From: Epiperipatus broadwayi
Lineage: Eukaryota; Onychophora; Udeonychophora; Euonychophora; Peripatidae
Length of the DNA: 64,000 nucleotides
Assembly: GCA_028023455.1 (NCBI GenBank)
Contig: JAQFVV010012422.1
Span: forward strand, 8,344,337 to 8,408,336
Direction: 5' to 3'
The position numbers and the translations under genes were made by a program. This document shows, in pieces, positions 1 through 57,511 of the stretch. The first letter of the stretch is position 1, and each line of letters opens with the position of its first letter. The notes below the pieces were generated by a model. The model was not told the DNA's origin. It saw only the letters and a program-made list of their open reading frames with translations, and did not search any database.

Positions 1-1100
1 TATGTATTAGCAGATTGTTAGCATACACATTGATTTATATGATTTTTTTTATCTTATGTGGAATACATATATATATATGGGAGAAATTGGAACGCAGCTG
101 AATGAATAAACTTTATTTTATTTCTATTTACCTGCTATAATAAATACGGGAGTGCTTTAAAAATCATTATAAAAGTTATTTCACTTAAAATGACTGTCCA
201 CATTCTGCCGCAGTATTATTTTATCATTAGTTTTTTATATTTTAAAGAGAAAGAGAGAGAACCAGAATACGTTATCATAGATTTTAATTAATGCGAAGTT
301 TAATTTTATATCCAAAATGAGAAAGGTGTTTTTATTATAGACATGTATCTATGTTTTTTTTTATATATTTATGTTTAAAGAGTAACCGCTAGTACTATTA
401 CCGATACATATTTTTAAGCCAATTTAAGGTTGTGAATGTATGTATATCTATAAGGGACGCAGCATAAATAAGCATTCGTTATTATTATTTTGTTACGTGT
501 AATAGAGGGTATAGTGTAATCCGTTTATATAAATAATCTCTATAATATTTATTAACTCTATGGGCAGAAACTAGCTAAATAATAATTCTCGATAAGTACA
601 GCGGTAATAATAACTGCTGGTAAAAGGAGGGATGTGTAATTATGTGTAGTGGATCTTCCCAGTATGGTAATATACTCGATCATAGATTTATATACATTAA
701 TATCATAAGGCGTTAAAATTTATGGTTATTTAACCACTTCCCCCCCAATAGTGTGTTGCTTGGTGATTCATGGGTGCCTCAACATTTACTTATTGCTCTT
801 TTAATATATAATTTCATTACCTAACACGTGTCTGCAGGATTTTCAATCGGTTGAAAGGTTGGATCCCGTCAATCGAGAAAAATATATGGACATAAGCCAT
901 CAAAACTTTGTTCAGCTATCCAGGATTAAGTTCGCATTATAATGAAGTCATCATGGTTCGAGACCCGCTCTTCAAATATATATATAGATTTAATCACCAA
1001 ATACCACAATATGTTACTATTTTATATTTTTATTTATGCCTTTCTTAATGCGATCAGTACATTACTTGCTTAATCTGGAAATGTCCGTTGGGGGTTTATA
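1..1100. other. intergenic AT-rich DNA, nothing recognised
   Basis: No open frame or splice pattern resembling a gene is visible on either strand. The block is AT-rich with short ATATAT runs. I see no repeat shared with the rest of the window. Confidence 0.5.
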
Positions 1101-1739
1101 TAGATAAAATTTATATATAAATGAGGCTATGTTCAAATTCAGTCTATGGTTTATTTAGCTGATTTAAGCAGGCTAATTTCACCGTTCTTATCCCAAAGAG
1201 CAAACTTATCACATTTTTCCAGCATAACTTTTGTAATTCCTTTTCTCAATTCTAACACATATTTTAACAATCATTTTTCCTCAAAAATGAATCTCCTTTA
1301 ACATTCAATGAGTTCCTTCTTCAAATAACTCTAATATTAACTTTCTTTTCAAAATCACAAACTCCAAATAGTAATATTTATCAAATTTTACTCTTACACA
1401 AGCTACATTTTTCAATTTATATCTTAACTTTAAATAAACTTCTGTTCCACGTATTAATGTAAAAATCTTCAACCTTTCTTATAATCTCTCTTAATGTAGT
1501 ATGCGCATCAGCTACTTTCAATTTTTAAATTATTCCCTTTATTACAGTTTATTTTTTTACTGAAGACATCGATTCTTCTAACCAAAATAGTTAAAAATAT
1601 ATTTTACATATCTTCTATTTATCTTCACCATCTTTAACAATTAATGATCCATTCAATGTGAAAGTCTTCACAAGATTAACTGTTCTCTGATTTATGGCAT
1701 CTCTTTCCCATATAACACACCAACAAACATTTTTATTTA

Positions 1740-2860
1740 ATATATCCATCTCAGGTATGGTATCTTTCAAGACAATTTAAAACTTCAACGGTCCATCTAT
1801 TATCATCTCTTAATTCTTTTAGTGTTGGAAACAATACTTATTTGTTCTCTCAGCCAAATAGTTCGCTTTCAATGTTTTCTTATTATTCCAACGTCTCTAT
1901 AATTTATTGAATGGTCTGATCTCTGCAGATTTCCTGTTAAGTGTCAAAATCTCAAATGTGTGATAAAAACTGATAAAATGCATCTACTAAAACCTTTTTT
2001 CAAACATATAGGCATATTTCCTTTTAATGTTATATTATTTCTACCAAAACCACTTTATCCAATTTTAATTTTATGATTAATTCCATCCATTAAGTTTTTA
2101 TCTGTATTAGTAATCAGAGAGATATTTATAATTCATGCTTATCAATGTTTATTTTCTGATAAATACTTACAACTTTTTAATATATATTTTTAGTCCTATA
2201 CTCCTACTTTCATCTGATAACTCTTGCAACATTTCTTGAAGATCTATAGCATTATTTCCAAAACCAACTACATCATCTACAAAATCTAATGACATAAAAA
2301 AATGTCAACATATTTTTATTTCCTTAGCTTCTCATTTTAATCCACAGAATATTTCTTGTAAAATTGTTATAAAAGGTTTTAGAATTATGGAATCATTCTG
2401 TTTTACATCTTTATCAATATTGAACTTCTTAATGAATCAAGTAATTTAATCATTATTATTATATTTTGATATTTTTCAGAATGTGACAATATCCTAGATC
2501 TGTATTTTGTGGATTCAAAGATTTAATAATTGGGCATGCTTATAGAATTGAATGCTTTTTCATAATCTACAAATCCAAAGCGGAGTAGCAGCTCATATTC
2601 ATTGGTTCTTTCTCTAATTTCTCTCAATAGTGAATGTGTGCTAAAACCATTTATAAATCCAGTTTGTTTGTTTTTTGGTTGGTTTGAGTCCAAATTTCAC
2701 TGTAGATAAGTTGTAATTATCTTGGTAAAGATATTGTGTTGAATTAACAGAAGACTGATAGATTTGTAATTTCCAATTTATCATCTTTCTTCAATATCAA
2801 TAATATAGCAATCTTCTAATCACCCAATACACCTTTATGATTTAGAATACGATTTTGATA
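1740..2860 (-). mobile_element. decayed RTE-like LINE, reverse transcriptase relic
   Basis: On the minus strand three separated pieces of a non-LTR reverse transcriptase can be read in the expected order. About 2690-2540 gives QTGFINGFSTHSLLREI and then FVDYEKAFNSI, matching RT palm motif A (F.DyeKAFDs). About 2300-2180 gives LDFVDDVVGFGNNAIDL, the catalytic F.DD motif C block, followed by LQEMLQELSDES. About 1740-1890 matches the post-RT tail seen better at 35136-35471. Stops and frameshifts lie between the pieces, so it is a dead copy. It lies upstream of PSMD2 in the opposite orientation. Assignment to an RTE-type clade is from the motif wording and is an inference. Confidence 0.7.
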
Positions 2861-2869
2861 AATGTAAGA

Positions 2870-3399
2870 ACACAAAATCGTTGATTGCCACCCAGGAACA
2901 AACTGATAAAAGTAACTTGCAGTAATAATTAAATGTTAGAATATTTAAATTTTATTAAATATATCACATGATCACACAATTAGCAAATAAAAAATAAATT
3001 AATGCATTAAAATATTTTAATATATATATTTGAAAATATAAATCCTAGTGTATAATTTTTCAATGGTTCTTTTTTGTCTCCAGCTTTTTTCTAATAAATG
3101 GCAATCTCAAAATTTTACAATTGGCAATGTGATTGATGGAAATACAGCATACAAAATAGCATTCAAAAAAAAAAAAACAATCGTCTCTAGTTCAATATAA
3201 TTTTATTAAACTTCATCTAATCAAAAACAAATAACCTTAAGAAACGTATTACACTTATTCAAGAATAAAGCTTAAAATATTTCCTAAATGGAAAGCATCG
3301 TTAAGATATTGTTCGAATAAATAAAATCGACTTCTTTTTCCTAGTTTTATAATCATTAAATTCAATAAAGACTAACAATATTTTCCCATTTCACTTGTA
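2870..3399. other. upstream AT-rich spacer
   Basis: AT-rich sequence with poly-A and poly-T runs between the LINE relic and the presumed PSMD2 promoter. No feature is recognised. Confidence 0.4.
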
Positions 3400-3579
3400 A
3401 CTAAATTAAGGCTGCATTGCTATAAAGTTTTTAAAATGAAAATTTATACTGATAGACCGTAGCGCGCCAAAATATACAACGGATAAACATGTATATGAGA
3501 AATAATTTAGAATAATTCCTACTAAGAAAAGGAACGCTGCGTTTCCCTATTCACGTTACCCATCATTCCATGTGGCACA
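3400..3579 (+). promoter_or_regulatory. presumed PSMD2 promoter and 5'UTR
   Basis: This is the segment directly before the initiator ATG. A TATA-like TATAAAG starts at 3421, and a short GC-richer patch (CCGTAGCGCGCC, about 3459-3470) stands out in AT-rich surroundings. The ATG at 3580 has A at -3 and G at +4, a strong initiation context. The transcription start cannot be fixed from sequence alone, and an upstream non-coding exon cannot be excluded. Confidence 0.4.
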
Positions 3580-49389
<45,810 letters not shown>

Positions 49390-50105
49390 GTATGTACCTA
49401 TTAGAAATAAATTTTCAACATTAAAGTTAATTCTCTCAATTATAAATATGTTTTTTTTTTCCTGTTATGAAAGTTATTCTGTCAGTAAATTTCCAAGCCA
49501 TATCATAATTACTGAAATTTCCGGATAAGAAACTGTATTATAATAAATATTTTAAACATATATATATATATATGTGAACGTACTATGTTTGCAATGTGAA
49601 CAAATAAAATAAAATATAGGAAATTTTTATATATTTTTTATTTTTATTTTATTTAATTTTTTTTAGAATCACATAATTAAAACTTTAAATATAGAAATAA
49701 TGGATACAAGAGAATATTATATTTATAAAATAAAAAAAATGTATATATTTATTTGCATTTAGCCAGAAATATTTGTAAATATATTCGTTTCTAATATTTT
49801 ATATATACATTAATCTTTATTAAAGTCAGTATTTATATGATGGGTGCAGTTAATTATGAGATTATGTTTGTCTTGTGAAGAAATTTACATTTTATATTAT
49901 ATGATTGAATAAGATAAGAATGTAGATTGCTTTTAATAAGGAACTAAAATACTAAATAATATAGTATTATCATCAATTTGAAATTATTATTTTAATAATG
50001 TACAAAAAAAATATTAATAAATTCACTGCAATAAATTTTATGGAAAGAAATAAAAACCGAAGGCAAATATAATAATCTTTGTAAACTGTTTTTACTTATT
50101 TAAAA

Positions 50106-50398
50106 CAGGCAAAACTCTCCATACAGTAGTGCCACTCAATGCAAACCAGAGTAGTCAATGGATGCTAGAAGGCTTGTGCATAAAATCCCCATCTAGTGAC
50201 TACTCATCCAATATCCCCAGACTAGCTTCTAGCTTGTGGCTTTCATCAGTGAGGAGCCTTGGATTTGAGAGCACTGCACTTAGATCTTAGTATCTCTGGC
50301 TTGCACTGAGTGGCACTATTGTATGGAGAGTTTTGCCTGTTTTAATAACAGTTGTGAGCAAGCATAAGAAATGGTGATCATGTGATGTTTAGTGTTTA
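50106..50398 (-). mobile_element. family B hammerhead element with short inverted arm
   Basis: It is flanked by perfect TACTTATTTAAAA (50093-50105 and 50399-50411). It starts CAGGCAAAACTCTCCATACA and returns inverted at about 50300-50341 (GGCACTATTGTATGGAGAGT, then TTTGCCTG), ending GGTGATCATGTGATG. The minus-strand HHR at 50206-50264 has CTGATGA, but GAAA is changed to GAAG, which should block cleavage. Confidence 0.87.
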
Positions 50399-50482
50399 TA
50401 CTTATTTAAAAATCTTTAATTTTTTTTTTTTTTTTTTGAGACTATAAATAAGAATACTTTGTTTCCAAACTCTAGAACATAG

Positions 50483-50543
50483 GAAATTTAGGGAATAACT
50501 GAAGAAGGTCATTAATCTGAAACTAGTCTTAAGAAGTAATTTC
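50483..50543 (+). ncRNA. hammerhead ribozyme candidate (diverged)
   Basis: It reads GAAATT, loop, TAA, core CTGAAGA, stem II AGGT/ATCT with loop CATTA (one G-U), GAAA, CTAG, TC, TTA, loop, AATTTC. Inner stem I is only TAA/TTA, and outer GAAATT/AATTTC is perfect. ACTAGT before the cleavage site links it to family B, but the orientation is opposite to nearby copies and no element borders were found. Confidence 0.5.
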
Positions 50544-50950
50544 TAATACTGTCCAATGTTTATTGTTTATTCATGATTACATGTTTGACTCATGTGGATC
50601 TGAACTCGATTAAAACTGGCATTACACATTAAATGTAGGTTGTTGGAGTTATTGTGTTTCTTTGTTTGTAATTATTAATAATATTTTATTATTTTTAAAT
50701 CTTATATGATTTTGATGTATTAAGAATTATAAACAACATAACGATGTGTTGCAAAAAGGTACTAATTTTTATTTTTTCTGATATGTTCTTGTTAACATTG
50801 TCATCCTATTATTTAGTGTTTAACAAGTAGGCAAAATGTATACTCTATTACCCCACTTGAATTTTATATATAAAATGTCATTTGATGAATAATTTTTAAT
50901 ATTAAAATAGTACACTCACTCACAAAGATCTGCTAATATTATGTTATTTA

Positions 50951-51289
50951 AACAGAGCCAAACTTTCCATACAGTATTGCCACCTGTGCTAAACAGAGTA
51001 ATCAATGGATGCCAGAAGGCTTGTGCATAAAATCCCTATCTAATGCCTACTCATCCAATATCCCCAGACTAGTTTCTGGCTTGTGGCCTTCGTCAGTGAG
51101 GAGCTTTGGATCTGAGAGCACTGCATCTAGATCTGGATATTGGATGAGTAGGCATTAGATAGGGATTTTATGCACAAGCCTTCTGGCATCCATTGATTAC
51201 TCTGTTTAGCACAGGTGGCAATACTGTATGGAGAGTTTTGCTCTGTTTGTCAACAATTAATGTGCTAGTATAGGAAATGTGATCATGTG
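50951..51289 (-). mobile_element. family B hammerhead element, near-complete foldback
   Basis: It is flanked by perfect 13-bp ATTATGTTATTTA (50938-50950 and 51290-51302). The left arm (from AACAGAGCCAAACTTTCC) runs through the ribozyme to about 51130. The right arm is the reverse copy of the part downstream of the cleavage site, starting TGGATATTGGATGAG near 51134 and ending GGAAATGTGATCATGTG. The two arms are nearly identical, so the insertion is young or gene-converted. Confidence 0.9.
51053..51111 (-). ncRNA. hammerhead ribozyme, family B
   Basis: It has the same core and stems as 43558-43616: CTGACGA, GAAA, CTAG, TC, with stem I pairs ATCCAA/TTGGAT and TCCTCA/TGGGGA. Cleavage is predicted between the bases opposite 51067 and 51066. 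The stem II weakness is the same (3 bp with A opposite A). Confidence 0.68.
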
Positions 51290-51529
51290 ATTATGTTATT
51301 TATGTAAAGAAAACTTTATTTGTAATAATATAGTTATTATAGCTGTATTGTAAATTCATATTAATTCATAATCCATTGGTTATTAATTTAGAATATAAAT
51401 TACATACCTTACTATAATTAGCATAAGGAATAACCTCAGGTATAAATACAAAATTATGTCCACCTTTTATATCAAATGCATTTAATTATTCTTAAATCAA
51501 TAGTTTATGAATTGACAGTGAAATAAATT

Positions 51530-51620
51530 AGATGTTGCAGTATTTAAATTTAGGTTTAGAAAGTATATTTGCAGGTGTGACTGCTGTTTGTTTTAAAAAT
51601 ACTTGTTTATTTTTTTTTTT
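51530..51620 (+). repeat. dispersed repeat shared with 53110-53200
   Basis: AGATGTTGCAGTATTTAAAT, then TTAGGTTTAGAAAGTATATT, then TGCAG here parallels AGATGTTGCTGTATTTAAAT, then TCAGATTTAAAAAATATTTT, then GCAG at 53110-53165. The GCAGGTGTGACTGCT inside is not an exon. Confidence 0.5.
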
Positions 51621-52689
51621 ATTGAGTCGTTGGTGAAAAATTTATTTACACTTTTAATAAGATAAATTGCATACAGACATTGTCTATTTTATCTTATGCA
51701 ACTTTAGGTTCAATTTGTCCCTTATTTATTTGTTTTTCACAATCGGGTGATTGATAATTAACATGGATCCAATCAGATTTTTATTTTAAGCTTTGGCATG
51801 AAATCACACATTAAAAATTTTTTCAGTTATTTGTTACCATAGGGGACGGCTCAATAATGATTTGGTCATAATTAGCTTAAATCCATTAACAATATCGGTG
51901 ATAGATAAAAGCAATTTTACAGAAGCATATCTTTTTTTAAATAAATTTTGTAATTTACCTTTTCGTTTTTTTATTTTATTTATATTATTAAAAAAATTGT
52001 TAACAAAATCTTCTGTAAATGATAAATACTAGCAGAGGAATCTTAATAGAGGCATGGTTGTTAATGACAGCTCTTTTTTTTTTTTTTGCTGTATATTTGG
52101 AAAATAATTACGAAACATTATTTTAAATTACAATTTGACGTTTTAAATATAGAATTATTTACCTAGCATGAGAATATGAGTTAAAAAAGCTTTAAAAAAT
52201 GGGGACCACTATTTCTAGAGTTCTTAACTGGTAAAAGTCAAGGTGGCAACTGTAACGTTACTCATATTTTACAAGTGATTTTATCTTTAACCACAAATTT
52301 CAAAAGCTTCAATCTCTATTGTTTAATCAATTAAATAATTAAACTATCACATTATTAAACATAAATGAAGCAATACTGAATAGTTTCAGATTTATCTTCC
52401 AACTTAAATATATTCTCCCTAAATTTTAATAATCTATGCCATTTATTGTAACTCTTGCTCTTATGATTCTAAGTTATTGTAAATTATATCTTATCTCAAT
52501 CTCTAAGAATAAATAATATAGTACTTGCATAGAATAATGTACTTAGTGCATGAAACAAACAAAATTACTTACTTAAATATGTATATAATTATATTTTATT
52601 TTTAAAAAAATATTCTCAAATGCATTTGAATTAGTTCTCAAATCTAAGAACATTATATGAATTATTCGTAAAATAATATAGGTGCTATT

Positions 52690-52885
52690 GCACGTTATTC
52701 CATTTTTGCACCTCATCAGACACTAACAGGACACCAGTGTGAACCACAAGATGTCAACCTGGTCTGCAGAGAAAGGCATGATGTAAAAAGAAAAGTTAAG
52801 GAGGCCTGCTTCATTGCAATGGATTGCAATGCCATCAACCGCAAGGACACATGCTTCACGATCTCAAAGAAATGGAGTAATTAAC
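52690..52885 (+). mobile_element. Penelope-like element endonuclease relic
   Basis: One open + frame reads REKHDVKRKVKEACFIAMDC, then NAINRKDTCFTISKKWSN. This matches the end of PLE GIY-YIG endonucleases (RE....RkvkEAi.Ir...ainrd.g..is.iw). The GIY-YIG motif itself is lost. It lies in the sense orientation. Confidence 0.6.
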
Positions 52886-53639
52886 CTTTGAACTTTGCAT
52901 AATTTGCTTATAATTACTTCATTCAGAGCTATGAAGATGAGAGCAAGTCTCTTGGAAGCGCTTGCAGAATAGTATATTCTATTTTGTTTTTAAGTAAAAA
53001 GTATCTTTGCGGTCAGGTGCAGTAGCGCCTATATTATTTTACAAATATATTTTCGCACGCAAAGTTTTCGATTTAGGTTTTAATTACAACGTTATATGGA
53101 TTATTGATAAAAATAGGCTAGATGTTGCTGTATTTAAATTCAGATTTAAAAAATATTTTGCAGCTATGATTCTGTTGTTCACTTAAATTATTCTTCCTTG
53201 ATTCTTTTATTTTATGTAGAACTGTTCAAAAATTATTAATGGAGTAATGTAGTTATGATCAAGTAAATATAGCATCATTGTCTTCAGGAAAATTTATGAA
53301 AACTATTAAATAATTCGTGTAAGGAAATCAGTTGGAGGTAATTTAAATACTATTATTAAAAATAATAACATGTTGTAATAACCTGGGGGTAATTTTTTTT
53401 TGTAATATGAAAGTAATGATTTATCTCTGGTAAATGGATAAGCATTTTATATTAGTTTTCCTCTCATCTTTTTTTAACTTCTATAGAACACTAAGGAATG
53501 AATAGTCTAATAATAAGTTTCTGTTATAGGTTGAATTCTCCATCAGTAAAATATTCTTTGAATTGTCTTGTTTTTTTCCAATTAATAAATTTTTAATAGA
53601 AATATAAATTTGGATGAGGAAAACACTATTTTTCTTGGT

Positions 53640-53800
53640 GAGGTACATTAATAATCATATGGTCAGTTGCTCTGGAAATAATGTGGTGTTTGAGCAATCA
53701 AATGGCGGCTTGAGTGCCACCTTTTTTTTTATTTCTTCAACTGGGAATGGATCTAAAAATACTTAATTCTTGAGTTTTACTGTTCTAAACTGTACAGGAC
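53640..53800 (-). repeat. possible minus-strand SINE trace
   Basis: GGTGTTTGAGCAATCAAATG, TTGAGTTTTACTGTTCTAAA and CTGTACAGG resemble the arrangement at 46930-47160. It is strongly diverged. Confidence 0.25.
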
Positions 53801-54474
53801 AATAAGATATTATACTCTTTTATTTTTAACAAAGTTGCATTTAACTGACTTTTGAAAGTTCTTGTTAGTCCATCATATAGGTTACAGGAGAACAACAATA
53901 AAGAGCAGGTCATCATGATTTGTTTAAGTGGTGTAAATTTACTAACCCAAAGTTTCTTTCATAACCCTAGTAGAATGATTTCTATGCCATTGGTAATGTA
54001 AATCTAAACTGTGTTCAGTTTCACCTCCATGTTCTTGAATAGGCTCTAAATTCTTGCAAGATTAAACGTTCAGTATTGTAACCAAATTTTTGAAAAGCAC
54101 CACTTTGTTAATGATTTAATGTTATATTTATATATTCTCCATTAAAGACACTGTATCTGCACCAATTCTTTTATAAGATATTGTCTTGGCAATGTCTTAT
54201 TAATAGTCTTGCTTCTTTGTCAATTTTTTTTTTAAATAAACAGAAATCTGTCCAAATTTTAAGATCTTATTACAAGTTAGAAACTTACTGGTATAGTTCT
54301 CACAGTTATTGTAACTCAATAATTTAGTCCATTTAGATTTTTTATATAGCAGTGAGAAGGTAAATAAACTGCTAATAAACAAGCTACTCCAAATTTCAAT
54401 ATCAAATATGTAATTCAATCTAATTCACAACACTTAATCTAGTGAAAAAGATACTAGCCTTTCTCTCTGTGTAT

Positions 54475-56125
54475 ATATTGAACTGGGTCTGTTTAAAAAG
54501 ATATTATTTAATTGGGTTTAAACACCTTTTAACATAATTTTTAATTTATATTTTTAATATTACATGAACAGACCGGCCCTTCAAGCAGAGGGAAAAATAC
54601 CATCAATAGCAGAACCATTAACGATACTCACAGTCAGAGATAGTTATGCAAAGCATAACACTATCACATTTCTAGACCATGGTTCACCTCGACTGTTGAT
54701 TTCACACCCCTGCCATCCAAAGCATTTTATTTGTTTTGAGGATCAACCTCGGGCTCCAGCCAATCATAAGTTATATAATCAGCATGCTTTGGATTACAGG
54801 CACACAATCCAGTGCTTGAAATATCCCATGACAAGCTTACGTCTCAGGGTCTAGCATTTTTACTTAATACATAAAATAACTCTATTATACTAATTTACTG
54901 GTGATGCAGTGACAAGCGAGAAAGAGAAAATAGACAAAATAATAATTAAAGCAAACTTTAATATTTAATTATTTACGCACACATATATTTAATATAATAT
55001 AACAATAAAAGATTTGACATAAGAAAAATATTAATGACTTTAGGCTATAGTTATAATAGTCTGTTAAAGTTGTAATTATAAATTTATTAAACGCACATTG
55101 ATTACGTAAGTAATATTTATTGAGGCTGTAACCCCAAGCATATGCTCGGGGTTACAGCCTCAGTAAATAGTCTGTTAATTAAATTTTATTCATTTAAAAT
55201 AAAGAGTATAGACTGTGCTTATAGAATGTATTTAAAAGTATCTTTACCTAGGTTTTTATGATTATCAAGTTGGCTTTTTGATCTCCGTTGATGGTTCCAG
55301 GACTTGTTTTCCATTCTTTGTGTTGACAATGGGAGAGTTTGCAGCTGCATTTACTTACAATCTAAGCATTGTTCCGGGCGTTGGTTCAGGCGAGATTCAG
55401 TTGATTTTTTTTTTGTTGAGGGTTTTTGGATACTGAAGCCCTGCGGTTCTTGCATGGATGTGGACCATAGCAGTAATTGACTGGCTTACTGCTGTGTTTA
55501 CAGTTTCCGAATATGTGGATCTCTAGTTGTTTGGATTCTGCATTCTGTCCAAACTGAATATTAAAAATCTGAACTGATGAATGATCTAGCAGATTGCAAC
55601 CCTGACTGCAGAACAATAACCATGATGTAACTTTTATATCTTAACTTGCTTATTGTTTCATTTTATCTTGACTTGAATCTATCTTTTAATTAATTTTTCA
55701 TTTCTTTTATTGATTTTTACATTCGCCTTAATTTTAATCCCTTCCGATTCATCTACTACCTTGATGAGATAGGGTATGTGGTTTTTTAAATAATACAATT
55801 TAATAAGTAATCAATTGCATTCCAAAGCTTTTACAAGAAAATTTTATTTTAATTTTTTCATATTTACTCTTTTAACTTGTAAATAAATAAAAAAAGTTTT
55901 CCTTAACCTATTTTAAAAGGAGAGTTTTAAATCTTTCCCTACCCTACTTTTTTTTTTAACAAATAGTTTTATTTTATTTTAAAAGCAAAGTGATGCGATA
56001 CTTTTATTTTTACAAGTTTGCGCATTAAAATTTTTCTACTTTCGTTTTTATTAATAACTTAATCATTTATTTTAAATGAAAAATATGTAACACGAGTGAA
56101 ATATATTCACTAATGGTACATCATA
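54475..56125 (+). repeat. 1.6-kb repeat, copy 1
   Basis: From ACTGGGTCTGTTTAAAAAGA through ATGAACAGACCGGCCCTTCA to TTTTAAATGAAAAATATGTA it aligns with 57512-59170 about 3.05 kb downstream, roughly 85% alike by eye. It contains the 98-bp hairpin insertion 55068-55165, absent from copy 2. No coding motif is recognised. The 96-codon open frame at 54564 has a disrupted counterpart in copy 2 and is unlikely to be a gene. Confidence 0.75.
55068..55165. mobile_element. 98-bp hairpin element with 13-bp target duplication
   Basis: It is flanked by perfect AATAGTCTGTTAA (55055-55067 and 55166-55178). It holds ATTACGTAAGTAATATTTAT and a strong hairpin (GAGGCTGTAACCCC against GGGGTTACAGCCTC). Copy 2 of the surrounding repeat has one unduplicated target near 58232 (ATAATCTGTTAA), proving an insertion. 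It is related to 41587-41706. Confidence 0.85.
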
Positions 56126-57511
56126 CACACCTCCTTTTGAGAGATAAAATGTGTCACTTTGACCCATTTTAGCTCTGACATTTTATTTTAAACTTTTCAA
56201 TTTGATTTTTTATTTTTATTTATTTATTTATGTAATATTTTCCTGACAATAAGATTTGATTGCATACAGATTAATAAAGCACAGATGATGATCTTTCTTA
56301 TGCTACTCTTCTTTCCAGGCTGTAATCAATGCTGATTTCAACAATTATGTCATGTGTGATGATCACCAGAGACAACATGCATCATTCCGATCACAGGGGT
56401 TTGAATGCAGTGGATCTCAGAATATGTCTGGCTTATATCCGACTTACATGCTAAAAAAAAAACTTTACCTTCTATATTAGGATTTCTCTACCAGCCGATT
56501 GAATGGGCCCATGTCTTTCCAATGGGTCTACATCCTAGAAGATAAAATGGAGGTCACTGGAATAGCAGTATTCACCCACTGATGATTCTGCTCATGCTAT
56601 TAACAATATTTATTACAAAATTTTGGGAGTTTTTTCTTCCCGCCAAACTGATTTGTGGCTTGTGCTGGTATTTTTCCAGTGTGCATATTTGAGATAAAGA
56701 ATTGGGTCTATTTCTCCCAGCATGATTTGGATGGGCCCAGGAATCTCTCTACTGGATCCTCACCCTAAGGATTATCACCCATTATGGGTAATATTTTCAC
56801 ACAGCGCAGTGGCCTACACTTACTATACCTTTCTCGACCTTTACCTGTACACCCCCCCCCCCATAACTCTAATAATCCACATTCACATGAAAGATTATTT
56901 TACCTTTTATTTATTTTATTATAGATTTCATTTTATTTATTATATGCTTTATTTATTCTTTTAGATTTATTTATTATTTTATCACCGCATTTTGAATCTA
57001 TACACAGAAAAAAAAACTTTTATTTTATTATCGTATATTTATTCTAAAACTATTATTTTGCTTTAAATAATAAAATTCTCATTATATTTTCATTTAACTA
57101 AAATCAACTCTAAACCCCCCTAACCTTTGTCAGCCGATTCTTTTATTTTCATTATTTTTTCTATTTTTAAATCGAACAACATGTTCGACTAAAATTTTAA
57201 ATCGAATGAAGTATTTGATCAACTCCAACCCCCAATAATAAATTATCATTTCTGACTGCTTTTTTTTCTCTTCTTTTTAATTACATTATATGTTTAACTA
57301 TTATTAATTATTTTAATTCTTAATATTTGCTTCGGTCTATTTCTCTTCTCACACTGCTCACCATTTCAACATTTATCATGCAATTTAGCATTTAATTTAA
57401 ATTTTAGTTTCAAACTTTTTTTTTTTTCAATTTTAATTACGATCTTACTTTTTTTTTTTTAACTTTAATTATGATGGGTCAATTTATGGCGTTTTGGCTC
57501 CCACATTGGAT

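Noticed and set aside
51569-51600. Possible PSMD2 exon 13 (AGVTAV after a CAG)
   Set aside because: The family continues VAGVTALACGM after exon 12, and this site reads AGVTAVCFK. The match stops at once, the preceding Val is missing, and the surrounding DNA is a repeat also present at 53110-53200. Chance similarity is the better explanation.
54564-54854. 96-codon frame in repeat copy 1
   Set aside because: The related sequence in copy 2 has frame breaks and no conserved protein pattern.
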